A DNA stretch of 64,000 nucleotides from Amorphochlora amoebiformis (taxonomy: Eukaryota; Cercozoa; Chlorarachniophyceae): assembly GCA_054601695.1 (NCBI GenBank), contig BAAHQB010000258.1, forward strand, positions 62,001 through 126,000. The letters are read 5' to 3'. Numbering within the stretch: the first letter of the stretch is position 1; every line of letters begins with the position of its first letter. Below the pieces are notes generated by a model that had not been told where the DNA came from, searched no databases, and saw nothing but the letters and a program-made list of their open reading frames with translations. The position numbers and the translations under genes were made by a program. Shown here in pieces: positions 1-40,750 of this stretch.

Positions 1-62
1 TATATTATATAACTGGGGATATTAATAGTTGATAGCAATCTTCGAAGAGGATATATCTCATG

Positions 63-94
<32 letters not shown>

Positions 95-115
95 TATATA
101 TATATGTACATATAC

Positions 116-165
<50 letters not shown>

Positions 166-262
166 GTACATATACATATACACATATATACATTTATATA
201 TTTATTATATATGTATGTATATATATATATATATATATGTGTATGTGTATGTATGTATGTAT

Positions 263-296
263 GTCATACTTGATAGAACTCTTCCGAAAGTACAGA

Positions 297-337
<41 letters not shown>

Positions 338-470
338 TGTCATACTTGATAGCACTCTTCCGAGCGCATATATATATATATATATATATTGTTTATATAT
401 ATATATATTATTATGTATCCATATGAATATGTCATACTTTATAGCACTCTTCCGAAAGCACAGAGCGCAT
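263..470 (-). repeat. Exon-edge copies of the gene 2 LSEEC exon
   Basis: 3' halves with the GTATGA donor at 263-301 and 338-369, TA runs between; the functional exon is 501-438. Confidence 0.85.
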
Positions 471-501
471 AAGGGCACGTCGGAAGACCTTATTCCCGAG
501 A
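438..501 (-). CDS. Gene 2 exon with LSEEC motif
   Basis: The acceptor is excellent: a T-rich tract ending GTCTTAG at 504-502. The exon starts in the phase left by the 1,826 exon and reads [21 protein letters not shown], then a GTATGA donor. N-x(4)-R-R-x-L...LSEEC is the continuation expected after an HxKG segment in the family recalled. Two shortened copies of its 3' half with the donor lie at 338-369 (9-nt in-frame deletion) and 263-301, and a more diverged one near 20-60. Confidence 0.7.
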
Positions 502-1462
502 CTAAGACAATTAAAAACAACTCATACACCACATTCCAACAGGTTCATCTCCTATCACCGTGAATAGATAGAATCACAGATATATTCAATAGTAACGTCT
601 GAATATATTGTTACTGGTATAAAATAATACGAAATATAGCAAATTCTAACGGCTGGATAGTTTATAATGGCGATAGCAAAACAGGTACGCAATATCACTT
701 TATAGATTAATACTTATGGTCTGAATCTATTCTATTATTGCTGAGATAAAACAGATACAAAGCTTATATATAGCTAGAGATTGATACACGTGTATAGCTT
801 ACAACATAGCTAGTGATTGATGCATGTGTATAGCTTACAATATAGCTAGAGATTGATACACGTGTATAGCTTACAATATAGCTAGAGATTGATATATGTG
901 CATAGATTACAACATAGCTTGAGATTGATATATGTATATAGCTTACAACATAGCTAGAGATTGATGCATGTGTATAGCTTACAATATAGCTAGAGATTGA
1001 TATATGTTCATAGATTACATCATAGCTTGAGATTGATATGTGTGTATAGCTTACAACATAGCTAGAGATTGATATATGTGTATAGCTTACAACATAGCTA
1101 GAGGTTGATGCATGAGTATAGCTTACAACATAGCTTGAGATTGATATGTGTGTATAGCTTACAACATAGCTAGAGATTGATGCATGAGTATAGCTTACAA
1201 CATAGCTAGAGATTGATATATGTGTATAACTTGCAACATAGCTAGAGACTGATATATGTGTATAGCTTACAACAAAGCTTGAGATTGATAGATGTGCATA
1301 GATTACATCATAGGTTGAGATTGATACATGTGTATAGCTTACAACATAGGTTGAGATTGATATATGTGTATAGATTGCAACATAGCTAGAGATTGATATA
1401 TGTGTATAGATTGCAACATAGCTAGAGATTGATACATGTATATATATAATATAATATATATA

Positions 1463-1510
<48 letters not shown>

Positions 1511-1547
1511 GAATATCCCTGGAAAAATATTGGGGATGTATATTTAG

Positions 1548-1583
<36 letters not shown>

Positions 1584-1635
1584 GATATATGAGAGTACAA
1601 CCTGTTGTGAAATGTCCCTTTGGTATGGATATAAA

Positions 1636-1680
<45 letters not shown>

Positions 1681-1730
1681 TGTATTATATTGTATCATAT
1701 ATATAGGATATTCCTGAAGAGTGTATGGAG

Positions 1731-1782
<52 letters not shown>

Positions 1783-2533
1783 CATTAAGATATCTGGAAT
1801 AGATATGAATTAATGTGAGTACAACCTGTTGTGAAATGTGCCTTTGGTATGGATGTAAACAACGCGTTCTGTAGGGTGTGCTACGCAATGCTCGTATACA
1901 TGTTGTAGAGTTTTCATCTGATGTATGTACAAGATATAATGTATGTGTATGTGTGTGTGCATATGTATTATATATATAAAAAATATATTATATAAAATAT
2001 ATGTATATATATATATATATATATGTAGATATATTATATATGGATGTATACAACACGTTCTGTAGGGTGTGCTACGCAATGCTCGTATACATGTAGAGTT
2101 TTCAACTGATATAGATATATAAAATATATATTTATATATATATATATATGTATTATATATATATATATATGTATTATATATTATATATTATGTATATATA
2201 TATATATATGTATATACGTGCAGAAAAGTAGTATGTATCGTCATCTCTACCAACGTCACCCACAACACAAGCCTTCTACTACATGTGATGTCTGTAATCG
2301 AGTCTTTAAGAGTCTTAGCAGTCTTAAACGTCACAAATGTCGCCCACCGAATTAATCAACCGAGCAAACAAGCACTACACTTCTAAAGAGAAAGATTTGC
2401 TTCATCATCATATATATATATATATATATTTATGTATATATATATATATATATATATTATGTTATACGGATGGAAAGCACACGTGTAATGCTCGTATACA
2501 TATTGTAGAGTTTTCAACTGATATTAAATATAT

Positions 2534-2572
<39 letters not shown>

Positions 2573-2748
2573 CATATATTATATATATATATATGTTTCT
2601 ATATTAGAACTGTAAACACGTATATATATATATATATAATATATATATATATATATACGTATAGATATATAACTACATATTTATTAATACATAGGTCTGT
2701 ATATCGTACGTATGTTTCACAAATATATATAATGCATGCAAGTGCGTA

Positions 2749-2793
<45 letters not shown>

Positions 2794-2807
2794 TATACGT
2801 TTACAAT

Positions 2808-2853
<46 letters not shown>

Positions 2854-2901
2854 AATCTCTACCAGTTAATCCACTCGAGACCCAGTCTCATATAATATAT
2901 A

Positions 2902-2946
<45 letters not shown>

Positions 2947-3922
2947 CATGTGAATATATAAGTGTTTTTGATAAATACATAGATTGCACAGACCTCATAA
3001 CCTTTTGGATAATGATCAACCAGATGACATTTCTTGCAAAACGCTAAAAACCCAAAAAAACACACATGTATTAAGAGATACACATCCGCGCAATGCATGT
3101 TTATCTGCAAGATAATGTATTTCTGCATTATGATATCAAGTATATGTGCAAACACACACGTGACATATCGTATTAAGAGATACATGTAGTGATATCTGCA
3201 AGATAACATATTCTACGATATGATATCAAGTATATCTGCAAACACACACGTGACATATCGTATTAAGAGATACATGCAGTGATACCTGCATGATAACATA
3301 TTCTGCAATATGATGTCAAGTATATCTGCAAACACACACGTGACATATCGTATTAAGAGATACATGCAGTGATACCTGCATGATAACATATTCTGCAATA
3401 TGATATCAAGTATATCTGCAAACACACACGTGACATATCGTATTAAGAGATACATGCAGTGATACCTGCATGATAACATATTCTACGATATGATATCAAG
3501 TATATCTGCAAACACACACGTGACATATCGTATTAAGAGATACATGCAGTGATATCTGCAAGATAACATATTCTACGATATGATATAAGTATATCTGCAA
3601 ACACACACGTGACATATCGTATTAAGAGATACATGCAGTGATACCTGCATGATAACATATTCTGCAATATGATATCAAGTATATCTGCAAACACACACGT
3701 GACATATCGTATTAAGAGATACATGCAGTGATACCTGCATGATAACATATTCTACGATATGATATCAAGTATATCTGCAAACACACACGTGACATATCGT
3801 ATTGATATACATTTCTACAATGAATGCTTATCTGCTAGGGAATGCATATGACCGCAATAATAAATACAACAGCTATCGCTAAATGGTAATGTGCAGTTAA
3901 CCAACTACGTTTATGTAAGCAT

Positions 3923-4013
<91 letters not shown>

Positions 4014-4535
4014 GTGTATATATACATGCAAATATATATATATATATACAATATAATATGTATATATAAATATATATATATACATACACATACATATATA
4101 CATATAAGACTGAGTAACGGAGGATGTATACTAGTGTGTAAAAACACAACGGAAATACGAAAAAATGGCCGAAAAATAAGTATAAATGGCGGAAATACGA
4201 AAAAAATGGCCGAAAAATAAATAAAAATGGCGCGAGATTAAGAAATATGAGCGTAGTATGCGAATAATAAAAGGAGAGAGAAAAAAAGAATTAATGATAG
4301 CCGTAACCCGATAAATTATTCATTTAGGCGCATAATTAAGCTAGCTGACATGGATATATTACCCAATTTGCTACAAGTTAGAATGAAAATGATACACATA
4401 TGGTATTTTGAAAACAGAGGGGGTTTGATGGGGCTTACGGTGTAGGTCGACAGGGATGTGTATTGTTGTATATTTGACGGCTTTGATATGATGATATATA
4501 GGACTTTTCTCAATCATTTCGACCTGTTTTTAGCA

Positions 4536-4579
<44 letters not shown>

Positions 4580-4667
4580 TTACAAAAATATAAATATATA
4601 TATATATATATATATATTAGATTATATATATATTTATATTATATATTATATATATATTATATTATAC

Positions 4668-4698
<31 letters not shown>

Positions 4699-4834
4699 CA
4701 TCACATGTATTATACGCATATACATATATATATATTATATATATATATATAATTAGATAACGTAATAATATTCTAGATGTCAATTATTGCAAAAGTACGA
4801 GTATAATAGGTATTATTTATATTGCGCACGTTAC

Positions 4835-4908
<74 letters not shown>

Positions 4909-5020
4909 TATACGTTTAATAACTGTTCTTCGAGTATTCTTTGCGTCGGGTCGCGAATGTAATGTGTGTTACAATATGTGCATGTGTACATACAAACACA
5001 CACATAACATACACATACAT

Positions 5021-5055
<35 letters not shown>

Positions 5056-5109
5056 CATATGTACACACACACATACATACATATATATATATATATATAT
5101 GTATGTAAT

Positions 5110-5159
<50 letters not shown>

Positions 5160-5216
5160 CGTTTAATACCTGTTCTTCGAGTATTCTTTGCGTCGGGTCG
5201 CGAAGATGATATATAT

Positions 5217-5260
<44 letters not shown>

Positions 5261-5340
5261 AATACCTGTTCTTGGAGTATTCTTTGTGTCGGGTCACGAT
5301 GAGGATACGGAAGATACACATGATAAAACACTGTTACATC

Positions 5341-5385
<45 letters not shown>

Positions 5386-5447
5386 TATATATACATAAAC
5401 ATATAATTATGATGGGGTAACAGGATTTTTACATGATAGAACTCTTT

Positions 5448-5510
<63 letters not shown>

Positions 5511-5570
5511 ATATATATATATATATATTCACACACAACATATTATATATATATATATATATATATAAAT

Positions 5571-5604
<34 letters not shown>

Positions 5605-6499
5605 CATACGATATGTATATATACACATTTGAACCCAATAACTCGCAGCAAACTGACCTTTGATACATGCGAATTATTATGATGCATTTCCACGGACGTA
5701 TGCATGGATATCAACCCGGATCCTTCATCCTGAAACCATTTACGAAATTCATCATCAATTTCTACCAACTACGTCACCTAATCAACCCGAACACACGTGC
5801 CTAAAACCTCCGGTGACCCTAATTCTCCGGGGGGGGGGGGATAGGGTATGTACGCTTTCATCCAGCGGTGTCATTGATTGGTGAGGAACGGATATTTCCA
5901 CGCAAACGCACCCCAACACCATCAGAAACAACCATGAAGGCCCCATGCCCTCTCGATCGAAGTAATACCAATAAAATTATGTAAGAGGGGATATCTCTTT
6001 TGTTATGTTATATATCTCATGTAAGATATCTTAAAATCTGAATGTCGCCCGAAAAACTATGAACATGCGTTTTTGGAGGAAATACCGAAAGGTATCCGAA
6101 TGTCGGATCCCCGGGATTATATAATTGAAGAGCAGAATCTCGGTGGATCTCTGAGAAATTCGAAATGGCCACCCAGACTCACGGAGGGCGGGGAAACAGA
6201 GATGTGTTTTCTTGTTCGATGAGGATGAAAGAGAAAGAGAGTTGGATAATGGGGGAGAGAGGCAAGTTGTATTTGTATTTCAGTGAACATGCTCAGGGAA
6301 TACGTCGTTCACCGTGATTTGTCTCTGACACATTGTATATCGTGATGAAATCTTCCAGGTTTTTAGTCAGTCTTTCCGCCTGTCGAAGCTGAGAAGAACA
6401 TTCTCGGGAATGTAGAAGAATATTCTCAAAAGTGTAGCTGTCAAGAGTGAGGTTATTTCTCGATTTGTATAAATATGTACATTATATCTGTGTACATAT

Positions 6500-6544
<45 letters not shown>

Positions 6545-6885
6545 TATATATATATATATATACATAAACATCCATATCACCGCATATCATTCTATATACA
6601 CGCATACATACATAGAAATCACACATCGAATGCCTCACCGTTCCGACCCGATTCCGGATCCACAGGCATCCATCGACATATTTGGCGGGTCGGGTACATA
6701 CACACACACATATATATATATATATATTTATATACAATATATATATGTAAATATTCTACATACACATCATGTGACAATATTACATAAAAAACACACATCA
6801 ATCGAATACCTCTCCCCGATTAACCTCTGCAACCCACGGCGTCGACCTTTCTTGTGGTCGTTTACACACACACACACACACACAT

Positions 6886-6927
<42 letters not shown>

Positions 6928-7025
6928 TATATACACCTATCATAATCCATACATTCCGCATATCATTCTATAAACACGTTCGATAGATATATTTCAACTT
7001 ATATATATGTAATAATATGAATGTT

Positions 7026-7076
<51 letters not shown>

Positions 7077-7276
7077 GTATGTATATGAAGATTATGTTTT
7101 TTAGGTGTACGTGATAGATATACGAAAAATGTGTATATCATAAAGCATACATGTATGTTATATTTTTTTGTTTAATATGTGTTTGGGTATGTCGGCAACG
7201 TTAATATACGACCATATGTGGTTAATACATTTTTTTATATATATATTTAGAATTTTAGATATATATGTATATGTAC

Positions 7277-7360
<84 letters not shown>

Positions 7361-7379
7361 GTACATATATCTATATGTA

Positions 7380-7417
<38 letters not shown>

Positions 7418-7595
7418 CATGTACATATATTACATCAATATATATATATATTGGAATATAAGTAAATACATATGTATATATATAGAGAGAGATTATATGT
7501 ATATATATATATATTATATATATATATATATATCTCATGTGTATACATATATGCAAATATATATGTATACATATACATTTACAAGCACATACATA

Positions 7596-7677
<82 letters not shown>

Positions 7678-8126
7678 TATACAACCAAGAGTAACCTCCA
7701 ACCCATCAGGAAACGAAACTTCCCTCCTTCGGTCCAATGTTTCAAGGAATCGTCAATCAGTCCCCTCCGACGCAGAATACGAGAATCCAGCGACCAGGGT
7801 CAGCTCCAACCTGCCCAATCCCGATCCCAGCGACTCACAACTCGAAAAATCCAAAAATAAGCAAGTCAGACATCGTGTCTACATGAGATCGGACGAAAAG
7901 ATACCTGATAGGCAACTCTCGCCGAAAATATAATTCCGCCCTCGTTATGGTTAGGGTTAAGGTTGCGGCTAGGGTTAGGGTTACGGTTAGGATTATGGTT
8001 AGGGGGATATTACCGTTGCCGACATACCAAAACACATAATAAACAAACAAATATAACATACATGTATGCTTTATGATGTACACATTTTTCGTATATCTAT
8101 CACATACACCTAAAAAAAACATACTC

Positions 8127-8187
<61 letters not shown>

Positions 8188-8330
8188 CATTGACATCCGT
8201 CGTATGTTAATGCAATGGACTCATCGTCATCAACGTCTCCAGAAATTCCACATTCGTCTCGCTCCCGACCAACCAGCTTGAGGATCCCTAGTGGTCTGGG
8301 GCCTCTCACTATTAGCACTAGTCTGGATTC
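438..8330 (-). CDS. Gene 2: HTKG-motif protein, multi-exon, 3' end off the window
   Basis: Minus-strand model. Exons, 5' to 3': 8330-8195, 8109-8028, 7904-7839, 7764-7686, 6379-6332, 5768-5658, 5340-5266, 4523-4439, 3043-2994, 1917-1826, 501-438, then out of the window. Lengths sum to 888 nt, 296 in-frame codons, with every junction in phase. The first coding exon was not found. Late exons carry C-x2-C-x-L, TLQ...[15 protein letters not shown] and [13 protein letters not shown] in this order. I recall this series from uncharacterised secreted or membrane proteins of diatoms and other microalgae (YYNxIG, C-x2-C, TL..YC, VYxHSKGSFH, GALSEEC). No enzymatic activity is known to me; a glycosyltransferase-like role is speculation. 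An early exon (8109-8028) encodes a hydrophobic segment. Confidence 0.65.
768..1437 (+). repeat. 36-bp tandem array, about 18 copies
   Basis: Unit begins ATAGCTAGAGATTGATACA and ends TATAGCTTACAAC, with scattered substitutions. In the gene 2 intron before the LSEEC exon. Confidence 0.95.
1826..1917 (-). CDS. Gene 2 exon with VVYIHTKG motif
   Basis: The exon follows a TACATCAG acceptor and reads [20 protein letters not shown] then [10 protein letters not shown], ending ACAACAG|GTTGTA. Copies of its 5' part with the acceptor occur at about 2,041-2,117 and 2,488-2,527, and of its 3' part with the donor at about 1,588-1,640. Comparing copies in this frame, the differences at Tyr, Gly and Ser (1.6-kb copy) and at Arg and Val (2.1-kb copy) are synonymous, while in the other frames they change residues. 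The 2.1-kb copy lacks one whole codon. This is internal evidence for the reading frame. Confidence 0.75.
2224..2355 (+). CDS. C2H2 zinc-finger terminal exon, antisense in gene 2 intron
   Basis: After ACGTGCAG the plus strand reads [20 protein letters not shown] then [23 protein letters not shown] and TAA. The first part is the second half of a C2H2 finger (M-x-x-H-x4-H), followed by the classic KP linker and a second finger C-x2-C-x12-H. The final position is unusual: H-K-C instead of H-x3-5-H. C2H2 fingers bind DNA in transcription factors; similar terminal fingers also occur in retroelement proteins, and I cannot choose. No further upstream exon was identified. The 43-codon exon is too short to appear as a long frame but has no other sensible reading. 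Confidence 0.6.
   Translation, partial: KSSMYRHLYQRHPQHKPSTTCDVCNRVFKSLSSLKRHKCRPPN
2994..3043 (-). CDS. Gene 2 exon with C-x2-C
   Basis: A long T tract and TTTTTAG precede the exon, which reads [16 protein letters not shown] and ends GAG|GTCTGT. Its phase fits the 4,439 exon before and the 1,917 exon after, giving C-x2-C-x-L-x-x-H-Y...G-x-E-x-x-TLQ. The 90-bp tandem array (3.08-3.81 kb) is in the intron immediately upstream. Confidence 0.72.
3057..3815 (+). repeat. 90-bp tandem array, about 8 copies
   Basis: Unit contains AACACACACGTGACATATCG and AGAGATACATGCAGTGATA. The period is a multiple of three and one minus frame is open through several units, but it lies just upstream of a gene 2 acceptor and is most likely intronic. 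Confidence 0.95.
4439..4523 (-). CDS. Gene 2 exon VEMIEKSP...IHIP
   Basis: The acceptor is CTAAAAACAG and the exon reads [20 protein letters not shown] then IHIPVDLH, ending at a good GTAAGC donor. Reading through the donor gives an open frame to a TAG at 4,373-4,371, which I first took for the gene end; the downstream C-x2-C exon in matching phase argues against that. In the recalled family an EQ-x-x-x-I-x-x-S stretch stands here, and [11 protein letters not shown] fits. Confidence 0.65.
5266..5340 (-). CDS. Gene 2 exon [14 protein letters not shown]
   Basis: A TATACAG acceptor, 25 codons ([25 protein letters not shown]) and CAG|GTATTC. Copies of the 3' half with the donor lie at 5,161-5,204 (donor kept) and 4,914-4,955 (donor mutated to TT). 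Against the first copy, Arg and Thr codons differ synonymously and Gln to Glu is the only replacement. A diverged, frameshifted copy of the 5' half lies at about 5,404-5,457. Confidence 0.7.
5658..5768 (-). CDS. Gene 2 exon, 37 codons, phase 0-0
   Basis: Starts after GACGTAG and ends AAG|GTCAGT, a strong donor. Reads [20 protein letters not shown] then [17 protein letters not shown]. It is hydrophilic and acidic at the start. A plus-strand frame across the same bases is also open; the splice sites and phase favour the minus strand. Confidence 0.6.
6332..6379 (-). CDS. Gene 2 candidate exon, 16 codons
   Basis: A pyrimidine-rich acceptor (CTCAGCTTCGACAG), 16 codons reading [16 protein letters not shown], and AAT|GTGTCA. 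Phase 0 at both ends, so it can be included or skipped without changing frame. Confidence 0.45.
7084..8131. repeat. Inverted repeat, arms about 120 bp
   Basis: 7,084-7,210 and 8,007-8,131 are inverted copies. The right arm is gene 2 exon 8,109-8,028 with both splice sites; the left arm is the same exon antisense, with small indels. Confidence 0.85.
7686..8330 (-). CDS. Gene 2 upstream exons (four)
   Basis: 8330-8195 reads [20 protein letters not shown] then [20 protein letters not shown] and LTYDG. 8109-8028 follows an eight-T tract plus AG, reads [14 protein letters not shown] then [12 protein letters not shown] and ends at GTATGT. 7904-7839 reads [21 protein letters not shown] and ends at a perfect GTGAGT. 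7764-7686, after a 74-nt intron, reads [20 protein letters not shown] then GWRLLL. Phases 0-1, 1-2, 2-2 and 2-0 connect. The hydrophobic middle could be a signal anchor. Assignment to gene 2 rests on phase and order only. Small plus-strand frames over the same bases (for example 8,215-8,334) are treated as shadows. Confidence 0.5.
7935..8008 (+). repeat. Short TTAGGG-like tract
   Basis: Variants of GGTTAGGGTTA in the short intron between gene 2 exons 8028 and 7904. Confidence 0.8.
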
Positions 8331-8397
8331 CTAGAATTTAGCGGCGCATGGACCGCTACCTGAGGGCAAGAAGAATAAGCTCAAAGCAGCCTTCCTT

Positions 8398-8475
8398 TGA
8401 AATTTAAATATTCGAATAATGACTCGAATTAAATCTGAAATTTAAATATTCGAATAATGACTCGAATTAAAAATC
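8398..8475 (+). repeat. 38-bp tandem duplication
   Basis: TGAAATTTAAATATTCGAAT-type unit occurs twice in direct succession, at 8,398 and 8,436. Confidence 0.9.
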
Positions 8476-8670
8476 TTAACTTTAAATCCTGTCCAGTGAG
8501 CGATAGCACTAGCCTATGAATCTGAGTCTAGTGAGTAATGGTGTGGTTTCGATGGTAGCAGCTAATATACTATAGTAGTTGTAGTGGGTACTAAAATTGT
8601 ATATTATATGACCATTTCGATTCTGAGCCGGGCACAACTAGGTTATAGTATGTACTTGTCATGATCATTA

Positions 8671-8940
8671 CATTACGCATGCGTACATTACGCATGCGTA
8701 CATTACGCATGTGTACATTACACATGCGTACATTACGCATGCGTACGTTACGCATGCGTACATTACTCATGCGTACATTACACATGCGTACATGACACAT
8801 GCGTACATTACGCATGCGTACATTACGCATGCGTACATTACGCATGCGTACATTACGCATGCGTACATTACACATGCGTACATTACATGCGTACATTACT
8901 CATGCGTACATTACACATGCGTATATTACGCATGCGTACA
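8671..8940 (+). repeat. 15-bp tandem array, about 18 copies
   Basis: Unit CATTACGCATGCGTA, containing the palindrome ACGCATGCGT, with C/A and T/C variants; one unit is two bases short. Confidence 0.97.
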
Positions 8941-8999
8941 CTATCTAGTGAATATATAAATATATCAGGCTATAGTATAAACTAGTACAAATATACATT

Positions 9000-9046
<47 letters not shown>

Positions 9047-9382
9047 TAGATATGTACTAGTCTAGTCATGATCATGATACACAACTAAACTATATATAAA
9101 TATATCGGGCTATACTAGTATAATGTACATATATACTTGTACAAATATGCATTTATATCTAGTATATATTTATATATATATTTTTACGAGTACTGGTAGT
9201 GACTCCTATGACAACCCGACAACGTCAAACATCAAACTAAGTATTGAATATAATGATTTTGAAATTTCGGCGGCAGATACGCGTGAAGTTCCGTTCCATC
9301 TAGTATACGTATATATGATTAACTAAAAGCACGCAATAATTTCAGAAAATAGCCCCAGCAAACAGTATGTGTTGAATTTTTT

Positions 9383-38484
<29,102 letters not shown>

Positions 38485-38518
38485 GCTTGACCTACACAAA
38501 CTTATGTTGAAAATGAAA

Positions 38519-38609
<91 letters not shown>

Positions 38610-38610
38610 A

Positions 38611-38663
<53 letters not shown>

Positions 38664-38697
38664 ATATATAAACATATACATATATATATACACATAA

Positions 38698-38730
<33 letters not shown>

Positions 38731-38876
38731 CCAATATATACATATCGAAGCATATATATATATATATGTATACATATGTATACATATATAGCAAACGTAT
38801 TATATACATATATTTCAATATACATATTGTAGATTTGTTCATTCTAGCAGAATGTATACACAACCATACATTTCTT

Positions 38877-38940
<64 letters not shown>

Positions 38941-39025
38941 TTTGTACATATACTTGTATTATGCTCATAACACTCAAACACACCTACAAAGAGCACATGT
39001 GTAAACACATAACTACAATACTCGT

Positions 39026-40132
39026 ATGCCCGTAAAAAAATACGTGTCTTCCCTCAATATTCCGTATTCCAGTAGATCCGACTACCTCCTGCAGGAAGGA
39101 GGTAGTCGCTGTCTCGGTAGACTATTCTCCCTCTCTCAATATCTCTTCGTTGACAATCTCGTTGGCTCTACCCGCAGACCTGTTGAGGATTTGACAGTTC
39201 CGCTGCGCTTTGCTGTGCAACGATACACCCTGAGGACGGAGTATTTTGTGAGTACCATATACTTACTGCAAGAAGACAACAAATCAGTGGAAAAATGATT
39301 GAAAACCATAGAGAAGAAATTGACATCTCAACACATGTTGGTATGGATTTGGATGTTTCTCGGGGTCTTTCTCTCGGAATCTCTCTCTCTGTGGCAACGT
39401 CTTCGTTGATGTCGCACCTTATCTGGAATCTCGAAGGAAGTCCTCGGGACCAAGTCGGAAGTTGGGAATACGTTTCGACGCAATTACTCATTATTAAAGA
39501 ATTGTTACCTTACTGTGAACGACTTAATATACAGTGACTTCGAATACAAAGATAGACATTAATAGTAAGAATGGATACGTGTCCACAAAAGAGTCTGAGA
39601 AGACAGACAAATTTCGACCTTCCTGCGTTACAAGTTGTGTACACACGCAATATTGATGTGTAGCATACGAGACACCTGTTCGATATGTCTACAGGGCTCT
39701 CGCCGATCAGATTCGATGAGAATAACGCTCAATTACGCGAACGACAGTATTCTCCCCGGCGAGAAGGTGCTTCCGATATTCTCAGCTCTTATCCATTTCC
39801 TTCTGAAAGAAGACGCCAATCGCGCGAAGTATAACGAGAACGGACAAAGCAAGCATTCCCGCCATCTGGAATGGATTCCGTGAGCGCCGTGGGTTCCGTG
39901 GGTCCCGAGTACAGACCGGTTTTACTCCGAGTTTGTTTTGGGTGGTTTCACCGTAAATTCTAACTTGATTATCGTGGGAATTAACGCTCAGACTTATTAT
40001 GGAAGAATCACCAGAAAAAAGAATGCCGATGTTTTAGACACATGTGAGCATGATGGATTTGACTACTTGTCAACATTTGTTCGTCCTCGTGTGTGCGACT
40101 GTATTCGGGAGAGGTATTAGTATTAGGGTGTA
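39026..40132 (+). pseudogene. Coding-like island of unknown function, broken frames
   Basis: A TA-free island upstream of gene 1. Plus-strand frames: 39,026-39,298 (contains VEDLTVPLRFAVQRYTLRTE), 39,295-39,537, and a frame from 39,599 that runs to TGA at 39,881 and continues in the same frame to 40,120 (contains NAQTYYGRITRKKNADVLDT). A minus-strand frame at 39,168-39,491 is also open for 107 codons with a hydrophobic run. GTGAGT at 39,248 may be a real donor. I recognise no family. Bases about 40,140-40,380 have a diverged relative at 47.5-48.0 kb, so the island may be an old dispersed element. A perfect hairpin with 11-bp stem and 8-nt loop lies at 39,079-39,108. Confidence 0.3.
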
Positions 40133-40139
40133 TAAAAAG

Positions 40140-40750
40140 CGTAAAAATATGTATATAGCGTGCCCGCGTAAGGGCAACCATATCTCGATGCTGGAAGAGC
40201 GAAAAAAAAAGCCAATGTAAATATTTACACGGGGGATTCTACCCTGGTTTTTCGGTGTGCTGGAGCGTGTATGTGTAATGATATGACAAATGGGTTAGTG
40301 TCCCATAGTCACTATGATGTCGAGTTTGGTCTAGACTCCACGTGTAAGTGCGCCCGTGGGGTTAGTCTAGTTAGTGCTTCCATATGAGAATATATATATA
40401 TATACATATATATAGATATATTATATATATATATATATATACACATACATATGTATGTATGTGTGTGTGTGTGTGTGCATGTATAAATATATATATATAT
40501 ATATATATTTGTGTGTGTGTGTGGATGTATAAATATTTAACGTCTTACGCATCGGTGGGTCACCGTGGGTGACACAACCCTAACCCTAAGCCTAAGCGCA
40601 AAGCGGCTCTGGAATTCGATATTGTGCATGTATGTAAATTATAATGTATATTATACATAAAGATATATTATTAATATACAATTATATTAAGGGTAGAAGA
40701 AAGCCTATGGAATTCGGCATCATCTAGATATTATACATGTATTATGTACA
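40140..40750 (+). repeat. Degenerate duplicate related to 47.5-48.25 kb
   Basis: Shared blocks with 47.5-48.25 kb include AATGTAAATATT-ACACGG, GTTAGTGTCCCATAGTCA, ACTCCACGTGT-AGTGCGCC, CCTAAGCCTAAGCG and AGAAGAAAGCCTATGGA. The TA run at 40.4-40.5 kb interrupts this copy. One frame from about 40,215 reads N-V-N-I-Y-T-G-D and includes CMCNDMTNGLVSHSHYDVEF; in the other copy it is broken by indels. Confidence 0.5.

Noticed and set aside
3213-3748. Repeated [15 protein letters not shown] peptide as a membrane repeat protein
   Set aside because: The 90-bp array lies in an intron just before an acceptor, and a frameshift at about 3,588 breaks the frame.
4371-4438. TAG at 4,373-4,371 as the end of gene 2
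   Set aside because: A GTAAGC donor at 4,438 and in-phase C-x2-C and HTKG exons downstream show the gene continues.
8591-8959. Repeated ITHAY / RNVRM peptides
   Set aside because: Translation of the 15-bp ACGCATGCGT array.
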